NCBI RefSeq assembly: GCF_017168235.1
Contig: NZ_JABFAO010000002.1
Coordinates: 412,829-476,828, forward strand
DNA length: 64,000 nucleotides
Source of the DNA: Rhodococcus sp. KRD197
Lineage (GTDB): Bacteria; Actinomycetota; Actinomycetes; Mycobacteriales; Mycobacteriaceae
Direction of reading: 5' to 3'
Part shown: piece by piece, positions 37,786-46,076 of the stretch
Position numbering within the stretch: position 1 is the stretch's first letter
Layout of the letters: each line of letters begins with the position of its first letter
The notes under the pieces: model-generated
Database searches by the model: none
Seen by the model: the letters and a program-made list of their open reading frames with translations, nothing else
What the model was told of the DNA's origin: nothing
Program-made: the position numbers and the translations under genes

Positions 37786-38826
37786 TTGACGCACCGTCGT
37801 GTTCTGGCTGCGCTCGGGACCTGTATCGCTTTGTCGGTACTGGGAACCGGTGTCGTGTCTGCTCAGCCACTGCCGGGCACGGGGAGTTCCGATGGTTCTG
37901 CCCCCGCCCCAAGATTCACACCTTCGTCGCAGTCGGCCCGAATCGACCACGTCGAGATGATCACCGACCGTCGCGCCGCTGTTTTCGTCGAGTCCCCCTC
38001 GATGAGCAAGATCATCCAGGTGCAGGTGCTGCTGCCGGCTGCTCAGGCTGTCTCGCGCCCCACCCTGTACATGCTCGATGGCGTCAGCGCGGGCAAGGAA
38101 TCGAACTACGCGGAGAGCACCTGGACGCAGAAGACCGACATCGTCGACTTCTTCGCGGACAAGCAGGTCAATGTCGTCCTCCCCATCGGCGGTTCGAGCA
38201 GCTACTACACGGACTGGAACGTTCCTGATCCAGTGCTCGGCGTCAACATGTGGGAGACGTTCCTGACCTCGGAGTTGCCGCCGCTGATCGATGCGCGGTT
38301 CTCCGGCAACGGCGTGAACGCCATCGCCGGCGTTTCCATGGGTGCGCAGGCCGCAATGGACCTCATCACGCGCCATCCGGGGTTGTACACCGGCGTCGCG
38401 GGCCTGAGCGGCTGCTACGACAACTCGCAGAACAACTTGAAGGACGCCGTCCGCGCCACTGTCGCGACCAACGGCGGCAATGCCACCAACATGTGGGGCG
38501 AGAACTCCGATCCCCGGTGGATGGAGCACGATCCGACGCGTAATGCCGAGGCACTGCGTGGCAAGGAAGTCTTCGTCTCCGTCGGCACCGGTCTGCCCGG
38601 GCCGTACGAGATCGGACCCGGCGGAACCGGAATCGAGTCCGCTGCCATGGGTGGGCCACTCGAAGCGGCCGCTCTGTATTGCACGACGCTCTTCGACACG
38701 CGGCTGCGCGCGCTGGATATCCCCGCGACGGTCGTCTACCGGCCCTACGGCATCCATCAGTGGCCGTACTGGGAGGACGACCTGCGTGAGTCCTGGCCGA
38801 CCCTCGAAAGTGCCCTCGGCCTCTAG
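37786..38826 (+). CDS. Secreted mycolyltransferase/esterase (Ag85-like)
   Basis: 346 residues from TTG 37786, which has a strong GGGGGAGGA site 8 bp upstream; no ATG or GTG gives a sensible signal peptide. Signal about 1-32 (ALSVLGTGVVSAQ). Alpha/beta hydrolase core with nucleophile in AIAGVSMGAQAAM, acidic residues near residue 280 and His in YGIHQWPYWEDD. This matches the corynebacteriales mycolyltransferase group that transfers mycolic acids to arabinogalactan and trehalose. Activity as transferase versus esterase is not decided by sequence. Confidence 0.87.
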   Translation: MTHRRVLAALGTCIALSVLGTGVVSAQPLPGTGSSDGSAPAPRFTPSSQSARIDHVEMITDRRAAVFVESPSMSKIIQVQVLLPAAQAVSRPTLYMLDGVSAGKESNYAESTWTQKTDIVDFFADKQVNVVLPIGGSSSYYTDWNVPDPVLGVNMWETFLTSELPPLIDARFSGNGVNAIAGVSMGAQAAMDLITRHPGLYTGVAGLSGCYDNSQNNLKDAVRATVATNGGNATNMWGENSDPRWMEHDPTRNAEALRGKEVFVSVGTGLPGPYEIGPGGTGIESAAMGGPLEAAALYCTTLFDTRLRALDIPATVVYRPYGIHQWPYWEDDLRESWPTLESALGL

Positions 38827-38876
38827 GCGGTCGCCGCTATTGCCTCGATGATCGGACCTGAGCAGAATCGTTGCTC

Positions 38877-39251
38877 ATGAACGGTTCTCGCAGTTTGGTC
38901 GCGTTCGCAGCCAGCACAGATCTGGCTCGATCCGAGCGCTTCTACGTCGACGTGATCGGCCTGACTGTGGTCGATCGAAACCCGTTCGCCATCGTGTTCG
39001 ATGGGGAGGGGGCGCAATTGAGGGTGACTGCGGTCGACTCGCACACACCCGCCCCCTTTACCGTTCTGGGCTGGGAGCTGGCCGATATCGATACCGGTAT
39101 CGCAGAGCTCATCACACGCGGCGCAGTGCCCATCAGGTACGACGGGATGGAGCAGGACTCTCGGGGAGTATGGACAGCGCCGGGCGGAATGCGGGTGGCC
39201 TGGTTCCACGATCCTGATCGCAACGTGTTGTCCTACCAATCGCGGGCGTAA
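38877..39251 (+). CDS. VOC-family (glyoxalase/bleomycin-resistance fold) protein
   Basis: 124 residues with one complete VOC module pair: FAASTDLARSERFYVDVIGL and the C-terminal WFHDPDRNVLSYQ with the final metal-ligand position (here Ser/Leu rather than a clear Glu). The first strand lacks the usual His ligand (LVAFAAS), so metal binding is doubtful. ATG at 38877. Function unknown. Confidence 0.8.
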   Translation: MNGSRSLVAFAASTDLARSERFYVDVIGLTVVDRNPFAIVFDGEGAQLRVTAVDSHTPAPFTVLGWELADIDTGIAELITRGAVPIRYDGMEQDSRGVWTAPGGMRVAWFHDPDRNVLSYQSRA

Positions 39252-39272
39252 TCCACGTTCCGCCCTCTAGGC

Positions 39273-40337
39273 CTACTGGGGTGCGGCGGTCGACGCGTAC
39301 TTCAGGAACGTGTCGTTCTCGTGTGGATCGCCGATCGTGATCCGCACGCCGTCGCTGCCGTAGGCGCGCAGAAGCACCCCGACTTCGGCAGCTCCCTCGG
39401 CGAACGGGACGGATCGGTCACCGAGCGGCATGAAGACGAAGTTGGCCTCGGATTGCGGCACGTCGTACCCCATGCCGACTAGCGCGTCGCGTACGCGCTC
39501 ACGCTCGGCGACCAGGGCGTCGGTGCGTGCGAGTAGTTCGTCCCTCGCAGCGAGAGATGCCAGCGCCGCGTGCTGCGCGACGGAGTTGACCGCGAACGCG
39601 ATTCTCACCTTGCGGAGTGCGGTGATGACCGACGGATCGCCGACGGCATATCCCACTCGCAGCCCGGCCAGTCCGTAGGCCTTGGAGAACGTCCGAAGAA
39701 CTACCACGTTGCGACGACCGCGGGCCAGCTCGACGCCGTCGGTGTACTCGCCGCCGGCATCCTCGCGGGCGTACTCGAAGTACGCCTCGTCGAGGACGAC
39801 GAGGACGCTCGCGGGTACGGCGTCGAGGAACTTCTCGAGGGCTGATCGTGCGACGACGGTGCCGCTGGGGTTGTTGGGGTTGCACACGAAGACGACGCGG
39901 GTGCGTTCGGTGATCGCGCCGAGCATCGCGTCCAGATCGTGCGTGTGGTTCGTGTCGAGGGGAACCTGGACGGGCAGCGCTCCGGCGACGTGGGTGATGA
40001 TGGGGTAGGCCTCGAACGAGCGCCAGGCGAACACCACCTCGTCGCCGGGGTTGCACGTGATCTGCACGATCTCTTGGCAGAGGGCAACCGAGCCATTGCC
40101 GACGGTCACGTTCTCCCGTTCGACCTTCAGCATCGCAGCCAGCTCATCCACCAGGGCCGTTGCCATGATGTCTGGATAGCGGTTGACGGTGGTGACGGCC
40201 TCGGCGATCTTGTCGCGGACGCTCGGCAGGGGCCCCTGTGTGGTCTCGTTGCTGGCCAGCTTGATAGCGCCGGGAAAGTTGCGGCCCGGAACGTAGACGG
40301 GGATGGCATCGAGATCGGAGCGAATTCGGGCAGTCAC
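39273..40337 (-). CDS. pat: Aromatic/histidinol-phosphate aminotransferase
   Basis: 354-residue class I/II PLP aminotransferase. PLP lysine in LRTFSKAYGLAGLRVGYA; other cofactor contacts in VFVCNPNNPSGTVV and VVLDEAYFEYA; an N-terminal IKLASNETTQGPLPS motif for substrate recognition. Such second HisC-like copies in Corynebacteriales (HisC2/Pat) act on aromatic amino acids. ATG at 40337. Divergent from the DLH-like gene with 91 bp between starts. Confidence 0.88.
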   Translation of the reverse strand: MTARIRSDLDAIPVYVPGRNFPGAIKLASNETTQGPLPSVRDKIAEAVTTVNRYPDIMATALVDELAAMLKVERENVTVGNGSVALCQEIVQITCNPGDEVVFAWRSFEAYPIITHVAGALPVQVPLDTNHTHDLDAMLGAITERTRVVFVCNPNNPSGTVVARSALEKFLDAVPASVLVVLDEAYFEYAREDAGGEYTDGVELARGRRNVVVLRTFSKAYGLAGLRVGYAVGDPSVITALRKVRIAFAVNSVAQHAALASLAARDELLARTDALVAERERVRDALVGMGYDVPQSEANFVFMPLGDRSVPFAEGAAEVGVLLRAYGSDGVRITIGDPHENDTFLKYASTAAPQ

Positions 40338-40428
40338 GGCTCACATTATGCGCCTGGCGTGGTATCACGATTTGCGCGCGTCCGGCCGTATTGATGCGGT
40401 GGCCGCGCGGCAGCACTATTTTGGATTC

Positions 40429-41247
40429 ATGTCGGAAATCTTCACGGATGTGGCAGTGCTCCGAATCGACGTGGACCCGGTTGCCGAGAACCCAGGTCTC
40501 GAGACGTCGGATGCGGGGAACGAGGTCGAGTCCTCGCCTGCCGCCGGGCAGAAGGTTCCGTTGACCGCCATCGAACCCGACAGTGCTGTGCGAGGCGGAA
40601 TCGTGGTGCTCCACGAGTCCCGCGAAATCCCCGAGTCGCTTCTCGATCTGTTGCGCGCGCTCGCCCTCGAAGGATGGCTGGCGGTGGCGCCGGACCTCTT
40701 CCATCGGGAAGGATCCCGCAACAGTGACGATGGCAGCGACGACGACAGTGACGACGACAAGGTCGACGAAGTTTTCGGTGACAACCTCTTCGCCGACTTC
40801 GACGCCACCTTCGACTGGCTCACCGCCCGCGGGGTGTATCCCGATTCCGTCGGAGTCATCGGATTCGACGACGCCGGCACCGCCGCCCTCATCGTCGCCA
40901 CCAACCGACCCGTCGGAGCAGCCGTGAGCGTCGCGGCCGGCGGGATCCTCGAACCACTCAACTGCGACGCCGTCGCACTCACCGTGGCCGCGCCGTCGCT
41001 CAAGGCGCCGTGGCTGGGTCTGTTCGGTGAGGATGACCCCAAGGCCCCACCGGAGCACATCGAGGCGCTCCGCGAGGCAGCCACACGGGCGTCCGTCGCC
41101 ACCAACGTCGTGACCTACAGCGGCCGGCGCCATCAGGCGGACGCCGCGCCGTCCCTCGGAAGTGCCGAGGACCTCGATCCCGCACTCGCCGCACTCGACG
41201 AGGCGCAGCTGCGGATCTTCGACTGGTTCGACTCCTTCCTCAGGTGA
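40429..41247 (+). CDS. Dienelactone-hydrolase-like protein with Asp at the nucleophile position
   Basis: 272 residues from ATG 40429. DLH fold: RGGIVVLHESREIPE, WLAVAPDLFHREG, then VGVIGFDDAGTAAL where active DLHs have G-x-C-x-G-G. The acid (FGEDDPKAP) and His (YSGRRHQADA) remain. The cysteine is replaced by Asp, so classical hydrolase chemistry is unlikely. A 17-residue acidic insert rich in Asp and Ser (around residue 105) precedes it. Function unknown. Confidence 0.78.
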   Translation: MSEIFTDVAVLRIDVDPVAENPGLETSDAGNEVESSPAAGQKVPLTAIEPDSAVRGGIVVLHESREIPESLLDLLRALALEGWLAVAPDLFHREGSRNSDDGSDDDSDDDKVDEVFGDNLFADFDATFDWLTARGVYPDSVGVIGFDDAGTAALIVATNRPVGAAVSVAAGGILEPLNCDAVALTVAAPSLKAPWLGLFGEDDPKAPPEHIEALREAATRASVATNVVTYSGRRHQADAAPSLGSAEDLDPALAALDEAQLRIFDWFDSFLR

Positions 41248-41268
41248 ACGAGACATTGACCAGGCGTT

Positions 41269-41298
41269 TTGCGTTGGTGGCTTTCCCATGTGTAATCT
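41269..41298 (+). promoter_or_regulatory. Promoter of tRNA-Ser(GCT)
   Basis: TTGCGT at 41269-41274 and TAATCT at 41293-41298 with an 18-bp spacer, about 35 bp before the tRNA. A good sigma-A-type promoter for the stable RNA. Confidence 0.5.
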
Positions 41299-41332
41299 CT
41301 TTCCTCGGCGGTCCGAGAGGGCCGGCAGCCTA

Positions 41333-41422
41333 GGAGGCGTGCCAGAGCGGCCGAATGGGAGTCACTGCTAATGACTTGACCCTTCACCGGGTCCGGAGGT
41401 TCAAATCCTCTCGCCTCCGCCA
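41333..41422 (+). tRNA. tRNA-Ser(GCT)
   Basis: Class II tRNA. Acceptor stem GGAGGCG pairs with CGCCTCC (41412-41418), discriminator G, and the CCA end is encoded (41420-41422). Anticodon stem GTCA/TGAC with loop CTGCTAA, anticodon GCT; long variable arm CCCTTCACCGGG; T-loop GGTTCAAATCC. Confidence 0.95.
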
Positions 41423-41466
41423 CGGTCGGTAGAGTTTTACTGGCCAGCTAGATAACAACTGAACAC

Positions 41467-41539
41467 GCGCCCGTAGCTCAACGGATAGAGCACCTGACTA
41501 CGGATCAGGAGGTTAGGGGTTCGAATCCCTTCGGGCGCA
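41467..41539 (+). tRNA. tRNA-Arg(ACG)
   Basis: 73 nt. Acceptor stem GCGCCCG pairs with CGGGCGC (41532-41538), discriminator A. D-loop AGCTCAACGGATAGAGC, anticodon stem CCTGA/TCAGG with loop CTACGGA giving ACG, T-loop GGTTCGAATCC. CCA not encoded. Followed by a strong terminator and by remains of an integrase. Confidence 0.95.
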
Positions 41540-41544
41540 CAGAA

Positions 41545-41586
41545 GAACATCCCCCCACCAGCAGAGATGCCGGTGGGGGGATGTTC
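41545..41586 (+). terminator. Perfect hairpin terminator after tRNA-Arg
   Basis: GAACATCCCCCCACC at 41545-41559 pairs exactly with 41572-41586 around a 12-nt loop. No long T-run follows, but the stem is very stable. Confidence 0.75.
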
Positions 41587-41609
41587 TCGTTGTAGGGCAA
41601 TGAGGCTCC

Positions 41610-41626
41610 CGACACGGAATCGACAC
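41610..41626. repeat. CGACAC-N5-CGACAC repeat near tRNA-Arg
   Basis: CGACAC at 41610-41615 and 41621-41626, again an 11-bp period and 5-nt spacer as in the TGACAC arm repeats of the tRNA-Ser element. About 70 bp from the tRNA-Arg end and before integrase remains. Likely an old arm site. Confidence 0.45.
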
Positions 41627-41646
41627 GGGTTGGAATAAGAACAGCC

Positions 41647-41898
41647 ATGATCGCAGCACAATCGAACGACCCAGTACGTACAACCGAGGGCGGGGAAGCG
41701 GGAGCCACGCGAAGCGAGGATGCCGGCGCAAACAACGTCGAGGTGTTTGCTTTGGCACCGGAGAAGAACGCAGACGGAACAAGGGGCCGCGTGTTCATGC
41801 GGTTCTCGCCATCGCATGCGCGCAACCTCGCGGCTCAGATCATCGAGAGCGCCCAGGCGCTAGACAACGAGCAGAATCCAGCGGCCGAGAAGCGCTAG
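41647..41898 (+). CDS. Small hypothetical protein
   Basis: 83 residues. Acidic N-terminus, then RVFMRFSPSHARNLAAQIIE, a strand-helix unit common in small prophage or island proteins. Codon usage is native-looking. ATG at 41647 without a clear ribosome binding site. Overlaps the end of the opposite-strand integrase remnant by 4 bp, which suggests both came with the same lost element. Function unknown. Confidence 0.5.
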   Translation: MIAAQSNDPVRTTEGGEAGATRSEDAGANNVEVFALAPEKNADGTRGRVFMRFSPSHARNLAAQIIESAQALDNEQNPAAEKR

Positions 41899-41992
41899 CC
41901 TCCGAGCTGGTTCAGCACCTCGGTAAGGTCGGGGCCTCGGCCGCCCTCTCGATGTAGTGCCGTTTGGTCACGGCCGTACTGGAGTGTCCGAG
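41895..41992 (-). pseudogene. C-terminal fragment of a tyrosine integrase
   Basis: Minus-strand translation gives LGHSSTAVTKRHYIERAAEA followed, after a one-base frameshift near 41932, by DLTEVLNQLGG and a TAG at 41895-41897. This is the box-III LGH and nucleophile Tyr end of a phage-type integrase. An in-frame TAG sits immediately upstream (41993-41995). About 32 residues remain. It marks a decayed insertion next to tRNA-Arg. Confidence 0.75.
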
Positions 41993-42049
41993 CTATACTG
42001 ACGCGTCACCCTCATTGCTTTCGCGATCGACACGGCCTTCGCCGATAGT

Positions 42050-42269
42050 GGAGAGCATCGCCTACTTCGCTGTGCTCGAACTACTTACGAATATCCAGAA
42101 ACAGCTGTTGGCAGAAGGGCGTTCCAACGGAGCGATCGCTACCGCGATGTTCCTCTCCAATGGCACGGTCGAGAAGCACATCACCACTGTGTTCAACAAG
42201 CTCGGCCTCGAGACGTCACCCTCGAGTCATCGACGAGTTCTGGCAGTCCTTCGATATTTGTCCACGTGA
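42050..42269 (+). pseudogene. C-terminal LuxR/NarL HTH fragment
   Basis: The frame ending at 42269 encodes QLLAEGRSNGAIATAMFLSN, then GTVEKHITTVFNKLGL and RRVLAVLRYL, the DNA-binding domain of a NarL-type response regulator. The receiver domain is missing and the usual LTPREREVL start is degraded to LTNIQKQLL. Upstream residues do not match the family. Most likely a broken regulator left at an island edge. Confidence 0.65.
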
Positions 42270-42369
42270 TCGAGTGACTCGCAACGTGAATCAGCTGCGA
42301 CGGAGTAAGGCAAATGGTGCAGACAGTTCCCGCGTAGAGCCTCGGGGCGCGACATCACGCTGATGGCCC

Positions 42370-43344
42370 TCATTCTCGGCCGAGAATACAATCGGCAACG
42401 CTGCCGCCGGTTCTATTGGACGCGGGTGATGCCACGTGCTCGACGGCATGTGTTGCAGCAACGATCGCGTGGGACGGCATGTGTCGCTCGAGGTCGAATA
42501 TCCCCAGTATTAGTTGCCCGGTCTCGTCGATGGGACTTGTGGCTGATGGTGTGGGGGCGGCGATACGCCCGGAGACGACTTCGTCGGGGAAGTTTGGGCG
42601 CCCGTCTGTGAGCCACGCGAGTACACGCCCGCTCGCGGCGTGCAGCACCGCCGTAGATGTTCCGGCGTAGGTCGCCGTTGCCTGAAGTGCGGCGCGTGGA
42701 AGCAGCTCTTCTTCTGTGGAGGCGGTCGTCTCCGGGAGGCGCAGGGAGACTCCGAGGATGGCCGGTCCATCGAAGGTCGCCACGACGCGCATCGTGTAAC
42801 GCTCGACGGTCCCGTCGGTGCGGATCCAGTCTCCGGCGAAGCGGTCACCGACCGTGGCACCGTAAACGTCTGCGGCGGTGCGACGGATGTCGGACAGGCG
42901 AGCGCATCCGGAAAGCCAGTCGGTCATCGTGCCGGTCTCTGGGTCGTCGACGAACTCCGGCGAGATCGGGTCGGCGAGTTCCCAGGCGAACGCCCACACC
43001 GGGGGCTCGGGTGGCGGCGTCTCGGTGGCGTCGCCGATCCACATGAGTATCGCGTGTACCTGTCGCGACGGCCCGAGGACGGGCTGTGCCAGCGCCAATC
43101 GCGGCCCGCCGACGTCGAGGAGCACCTGCGACTGCTTCAGGTTGTTGAGGACGGTGTCGAGTAGTTGTAGCACCGTCGTGTAGACCGAACCGCGGAACAT
43201 ATTGGAGACCGGTCGCCATTGCTTCGAGCGCGCACCGACCATGACCACTGCGGGCGTCGATCCCGAGGTCTCGACCAGAAACCAGCCTTTGTCCACGACT
43301 CCCTCATCTCTGGCCGAGTCGACGAAATCGGCAACGGGCGGCAA
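42370..43344 (-). CDS. DUF5593-like protein, possible sensor or accessory
   Basis: About 324 residues if started at TTG 43344, 5 bp after the flavin monooxygenase stop; GTG 43296 is an alternative. The N-terminal half (KGWFLVETSGSTPAVVMVGA, VLGPSRQVHAILMWIGDATE) looks like the GAF/PAS-type DUF5593 family; the middle (FAGDWIRTDGTVERYTMRVV) resembles a PAS domain and the C-terminal part is less clear. No DNA-binding or catalytic motif seen. Last gene of the AfsA-type operon. Confidence 0.6.
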   Translation of the reverse strand: MPPVADFVDSARDEGVVDKGWFLVETSGSTPAVVMVGARSKQWRPVSNMFRGSVYTTVLQLLDTVLNNLKQSQVLLDVGGPRLALAQPVLGPSRQVHAILMWIGDATETPPPEPPVWAFAWELADPISPEFVDDPETGTMTDWLSGCARLSDIRRTAADVYGATVGDRFAGDWIRTDGTVERYTMRVVATFDGPAILGVSLRLPETTASTEEELLPRAALQATATYAGTSTAVLHAASGRVLAWLTDGRPNFPDEVVSGRIAAPTPSATSPIDETGQLILGIFDLERHMPSHAIVAATHAVEHVASPASNRTGGSVADCILGRE

Positions 43345-43349
43345 CGGTA

Positions 43350-44837
43350 TCAGTGACCCTGCATCCAGCGCAGGGCGAAATGGCCCTCCAAAACCTTGCG
43401 CATCTGTGCGACCTGCGAACTTTCTCCGGCCCATGCGACGTATCCGTCCGGTCGGACGACGACGATCTCTGGGTACAACTTGGGCAATCCCTGGGCGACG
43501 ACGGTGTCGGTGAACGGGATGGCTGCCGTCTCGGCGATGGCCGCACGTGCGTGCGCACTGACAAGTATCACGATTCGGCCGCGGGCGAGCAGCTCCGACA
43601 CGGTCGTCCGTGTGCCGTCGACATCGATTTCGTGGTCGGGTAGGAACGACCCGTCGAGCTCGCTTTCCGATGGTCCGGGGATGTCGTGGCGCAGGGAGTG
43701 ACCGTTGATCTTGTCGCCTAGCCAGTCGTGGGTGTCTTTGTTGCACAGCATCTGTGAGACCATTCGACGCAGTGGGTCCTGGGCCGGATCTGGATTCATG
43801 ATCGCCGACTGGACACGAGTGTTGTCGACGACCCACTGGCCAACAGGTTGACGTTCGGCGGAGTAGCTGTCGAGCAGGGTGTCGTCTGCGGCACCGGTCA
43901 CCACGGCGGCGAGCTTCCATCCGAGGTTGACCGCGTCGGAGATTCCGGTGTTGAGGCCCTGCCCACCGAGCGGGTAGTGGATGTGGGCAGCATCGCCGAC
44001 CAGGAACAGTCGACCGTCTCGGTAGTCGTGCACGATCCGGCTGAAGTCGCTGAACCTGTTGAGGTAGTGCGGCGACTCGAGCTCGACGTGTGACCCGACC
44101 ACGCGGTCGATCGCGGCTCCGAACTCCTCCGGTGTAACCGGTGCATGCCGGTTGGCGGCGGGACCGTCGAACTCGAACACGATTATCCGGCTGTGTCCGT
44201 AGCGGTTCAGGTTGAGCAGCGTCCACCCGGCGTCGGTGTGGTTCCATCCTCCACGGAGATGCTCGGGGTGCGGCAACTGCGCGAGGCCTAGGATCGCGCG
44301 CATTGTCGGTGCGTATTCGGTCGTTGTGAACCGGCCCGAGCGCAGCACCGCGCTGCGGCCGCCGTCGGCACCGACCACGTAGCGCGCAGCGTACCGTTGC
44401 TCGGCACCATCGGCGTCATACGCGATGACGACTGCGTGGTCGGCGGACTGTTCCACTGAGGTGACCGTGATGCCCCGGATAACCTGTGCACCATGTGTGG
44501 CAGCCTTCGCTGCGATCGCGCGTTCGAGTTCGGCCTGGGCGATGCCCATCATGACCGGCCCGTCGATGGTTCGCGATCGCAGCGTCAGCCACGGGTATCC
44601 CGCGAACTGGAACAGCTCCGAGGAGATGGTCGTGTGATCGTTGGTGCGGCGTGGGACGGCGACGACCTGTCTGCGCGCGAGGGTCGCGATGGCGCGCGCG
44701 TGATAGGTCCCCGCCTTGGGGTACTCGTTCACGGCATCGCGACTCTCCAGTACCACCGCCGAGATGTTGTGCAGCGCCAATTCGTTGGCGATCAGCATCC
44801 CCACCGGCCCACCGCCGACCACGATCACGTCATACAT
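43350..44837 (-). CDS. FAD-dependent monooxygenase (aromatic/polyketide hydroxylase type)
   Basis: 495 residues of the group A flavoprotein hydroxylase family. VIVVGGGPVGMLIANELAL binds ADP, VVGADGGRSAVLR is the DG motif, and LFLVGDAAHIHYPLGGQGLN the GD motif. A thioredoxin-like C-terminal domain without its cysteines follows (about 390-495), as in PgaE/MhpA. ATG at 44837 abuts the P450 stop at 44838. Likely oxidises the small product of the AfsA pathway. Confidence 0.87.
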   Translation of the reverse strand: MYDVIVVGGGPVGMLIANELALHNISAVVLESRDAVNEYPKAGTYHARAIATLARRQVVAVPRRTNDHTTISSELFQFAGYPWLTLRSRTIDGPVMMGIAQAELERAIAAKAATHGAQVIRGITVTSVEQSADHAVVIAYDADGAEQRYAARYVVGADGGRSAVLRSGRFTTTEYAPTMRAILGLAQLPHPEHLRGGWNHTDAGWTLLNLNRYGHSRIIVFEFDGPAANRHAPVTPEEFGAAIDRVVGSHVELESPHYLNRFSDFSRIVHDYRDGRLFLVGDAAHIHYPLGGQGLNTGISDAVNLGWKLAAVVTGAADDTLLDSYSAERQPVGQWVVDNTRVQSAIMNPDPAQDPLRRMVSQMLCNKDTHDWLGDKINGHSLRHDIPGPSESELDGSFLPDHEIDVDGTRTTVSELLARGRIVILVSAHARAAIAETAAIPFTDTVVAQGLPKLYPEIVVVRPDGYVAWAGESSQVAQMRKVLEGHFALRWMQGH

Positions 44838-46076
44838 CTACACAATTCCTCTCACACCGAGATCCACTGGCAGAACGGCAGGTCGCCGCAGTCCGGTTCC
44901 TAGATCCCATTCGACGTCCGACGGATCCACACGCAGAGCCAGGTCGGGGTAGCGCGTGACGACCCGGGTGAGTATCGCGATCAACTCCGTCTGCGCCAGC
45001 GCCGACCCCATGCACCGATGCATGCCGTACCCGTATTGCAGATGCCGACCACGCGGGCGATCCAGCCGGATTTCCAACGGTGCGTCGAACACCGCCGGAT
45101 CGCGGTTGGCCGCGTTGATGTGTGGGTAGACGATCTCCCCGACCGGAAGCGGACCGGCCGTGGTGTTGAGAGGCCGGGTGAGTTCACGCGGGAACGACCC
45201 CGGCGTTCCAAGCGGCATGAGGCGCATGATCTCCTCCACCAGGTCCGGTACCAGGGAAGGATCGTCGACCACCTGCGAATACAGATCACGATGTGCCAGT
45301 GAGGCATACAGCGTTTTGCCGAGCATCGTCGCGACGTTGTTGTCCCCTCCGAGGACGATCCCCATGACGGTCCCGCTGATGAGGGTGTCGACGACGGCGG
45401 CGAATTCCGGCTGCCGGGCCCGGCGCTTGTAGGTGGCGAGAAGTCCGGTGTCGTCGTGTTCGGAGTCGTCGGCGACGAGTTCCTGCACCCAGCCGTACAG
45501 CTCGACCCACGAGTCGACGATGAGAGGTATCTCGTCGCGACGAGCAAGCTGAATCCGTCGACCGAGCTCGTTCATCCATGGCGCATGGTCGAGGGAGATG
45601 CCCAGCAGGGTGCACACCATCTGCGCCGGCACCAGGCGGAAGACCTGCGCCATCACGTCGGGGTCGGCCACCGCGTCGAGTGTGTCCAAAGCAGCATCGG
45701 TAAGGGCGATGATGGTGGGTTCGAGTCCGGCGATGGCGCGGGCACCGAACTCGTGGGACACGAACTCTCTCACTACACCGTGCACCGGGGCGTCGAGATT
45801 GATGAGCACCTCGGGTGCCCAGTTGGTGGGCATGAACGACGGGCCGCCGTCGACATTGCACAGCGTGCGGCTGGCGGTCCGGTCGAGCATCAACGTCTTG
45901 ACGTCTTCGTAGGACGTCAGGCAGATCGCGCTGTGCCCACTGGGCAGCTCTATCCGTTGGTGCCCGTCGTCGCTGGCGAGTTCGCGGACATATGGTGCCG
46001 GGGTGTCGAGATTCGGGATGCCGGTGACCAGTGGGGTTGTCGATGTCCCGTCGGGGCTATGGATGGTCTGGGTCAT
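44838..46076 (-). CDS. Cytochrome P450
   Basis: 412 residues, soluble bacterial type. Heme ligand Cys in QYGYGMHRCMGSALA; K-helix ExxR within VEEIMRLMPLG; I-helix reads MGIVLGGDNNVATM, so the usual acid-Thr pair is Asp-Asn here. ATG overlaps the exporter stop (ATGA, 46073-46076), placing it third from last in the operon. Ferredoxin and reductase are not encoded nearby. Substrate unknown; oxidation of a butyrolactone side chain is plausible. Confidence 0.9.
   Translation of the reverse strand: MTQTIHSPDGTSTTPLVTGIPNLDTPAPYVRELASDDGHQRIELPSGHSAICLTSYEDVKTLMLDRTASRTLCNVDGGPSFMPTNWAPEVLINLDAPVHGVVREFVSHEFGARAIAGLEPTIIALTDAALDTLDAVADPDVMAQVFRLVPAQMVCTLLGISLDHAPWMNELGRRIQLARRDEIPLIVDSWVELYGWVQELVADDSEHDDTGLLATYKRRARQPEFAAVVDTLISGTVMGIVLGGDNNVATMLGKTLYASLAHRDLYSQVVDDPSLVPDLVEEIMRLMPLGTPGSFPRELTRPLNTTAGPLPVGEIVYPHINAANRDPAVFDAPLEIRLDRPRGRHLQYGYGMHRCMGSALAQTELIAILTRVVTRYPDLALRVDPSDVEWDLGTGLRRPAVLPVDLGVRGIV

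Noticed and set aside
40720..40770. GAC-rich stretch considered as a microsatellite or CRISPR-like repeat
   Set aside because: It is coding sequence for an acidic loop and shows no regular spacer structure. No CRISPR array was found anywhere in the window.
43350..44247. N-terminal extension of the DUF5593-like frame across the flavin monooxygenase
   Set aside because: The extended residues are the out-of-frame shadow of the monooxygenase; only the part after 43344 resembles a protein family.
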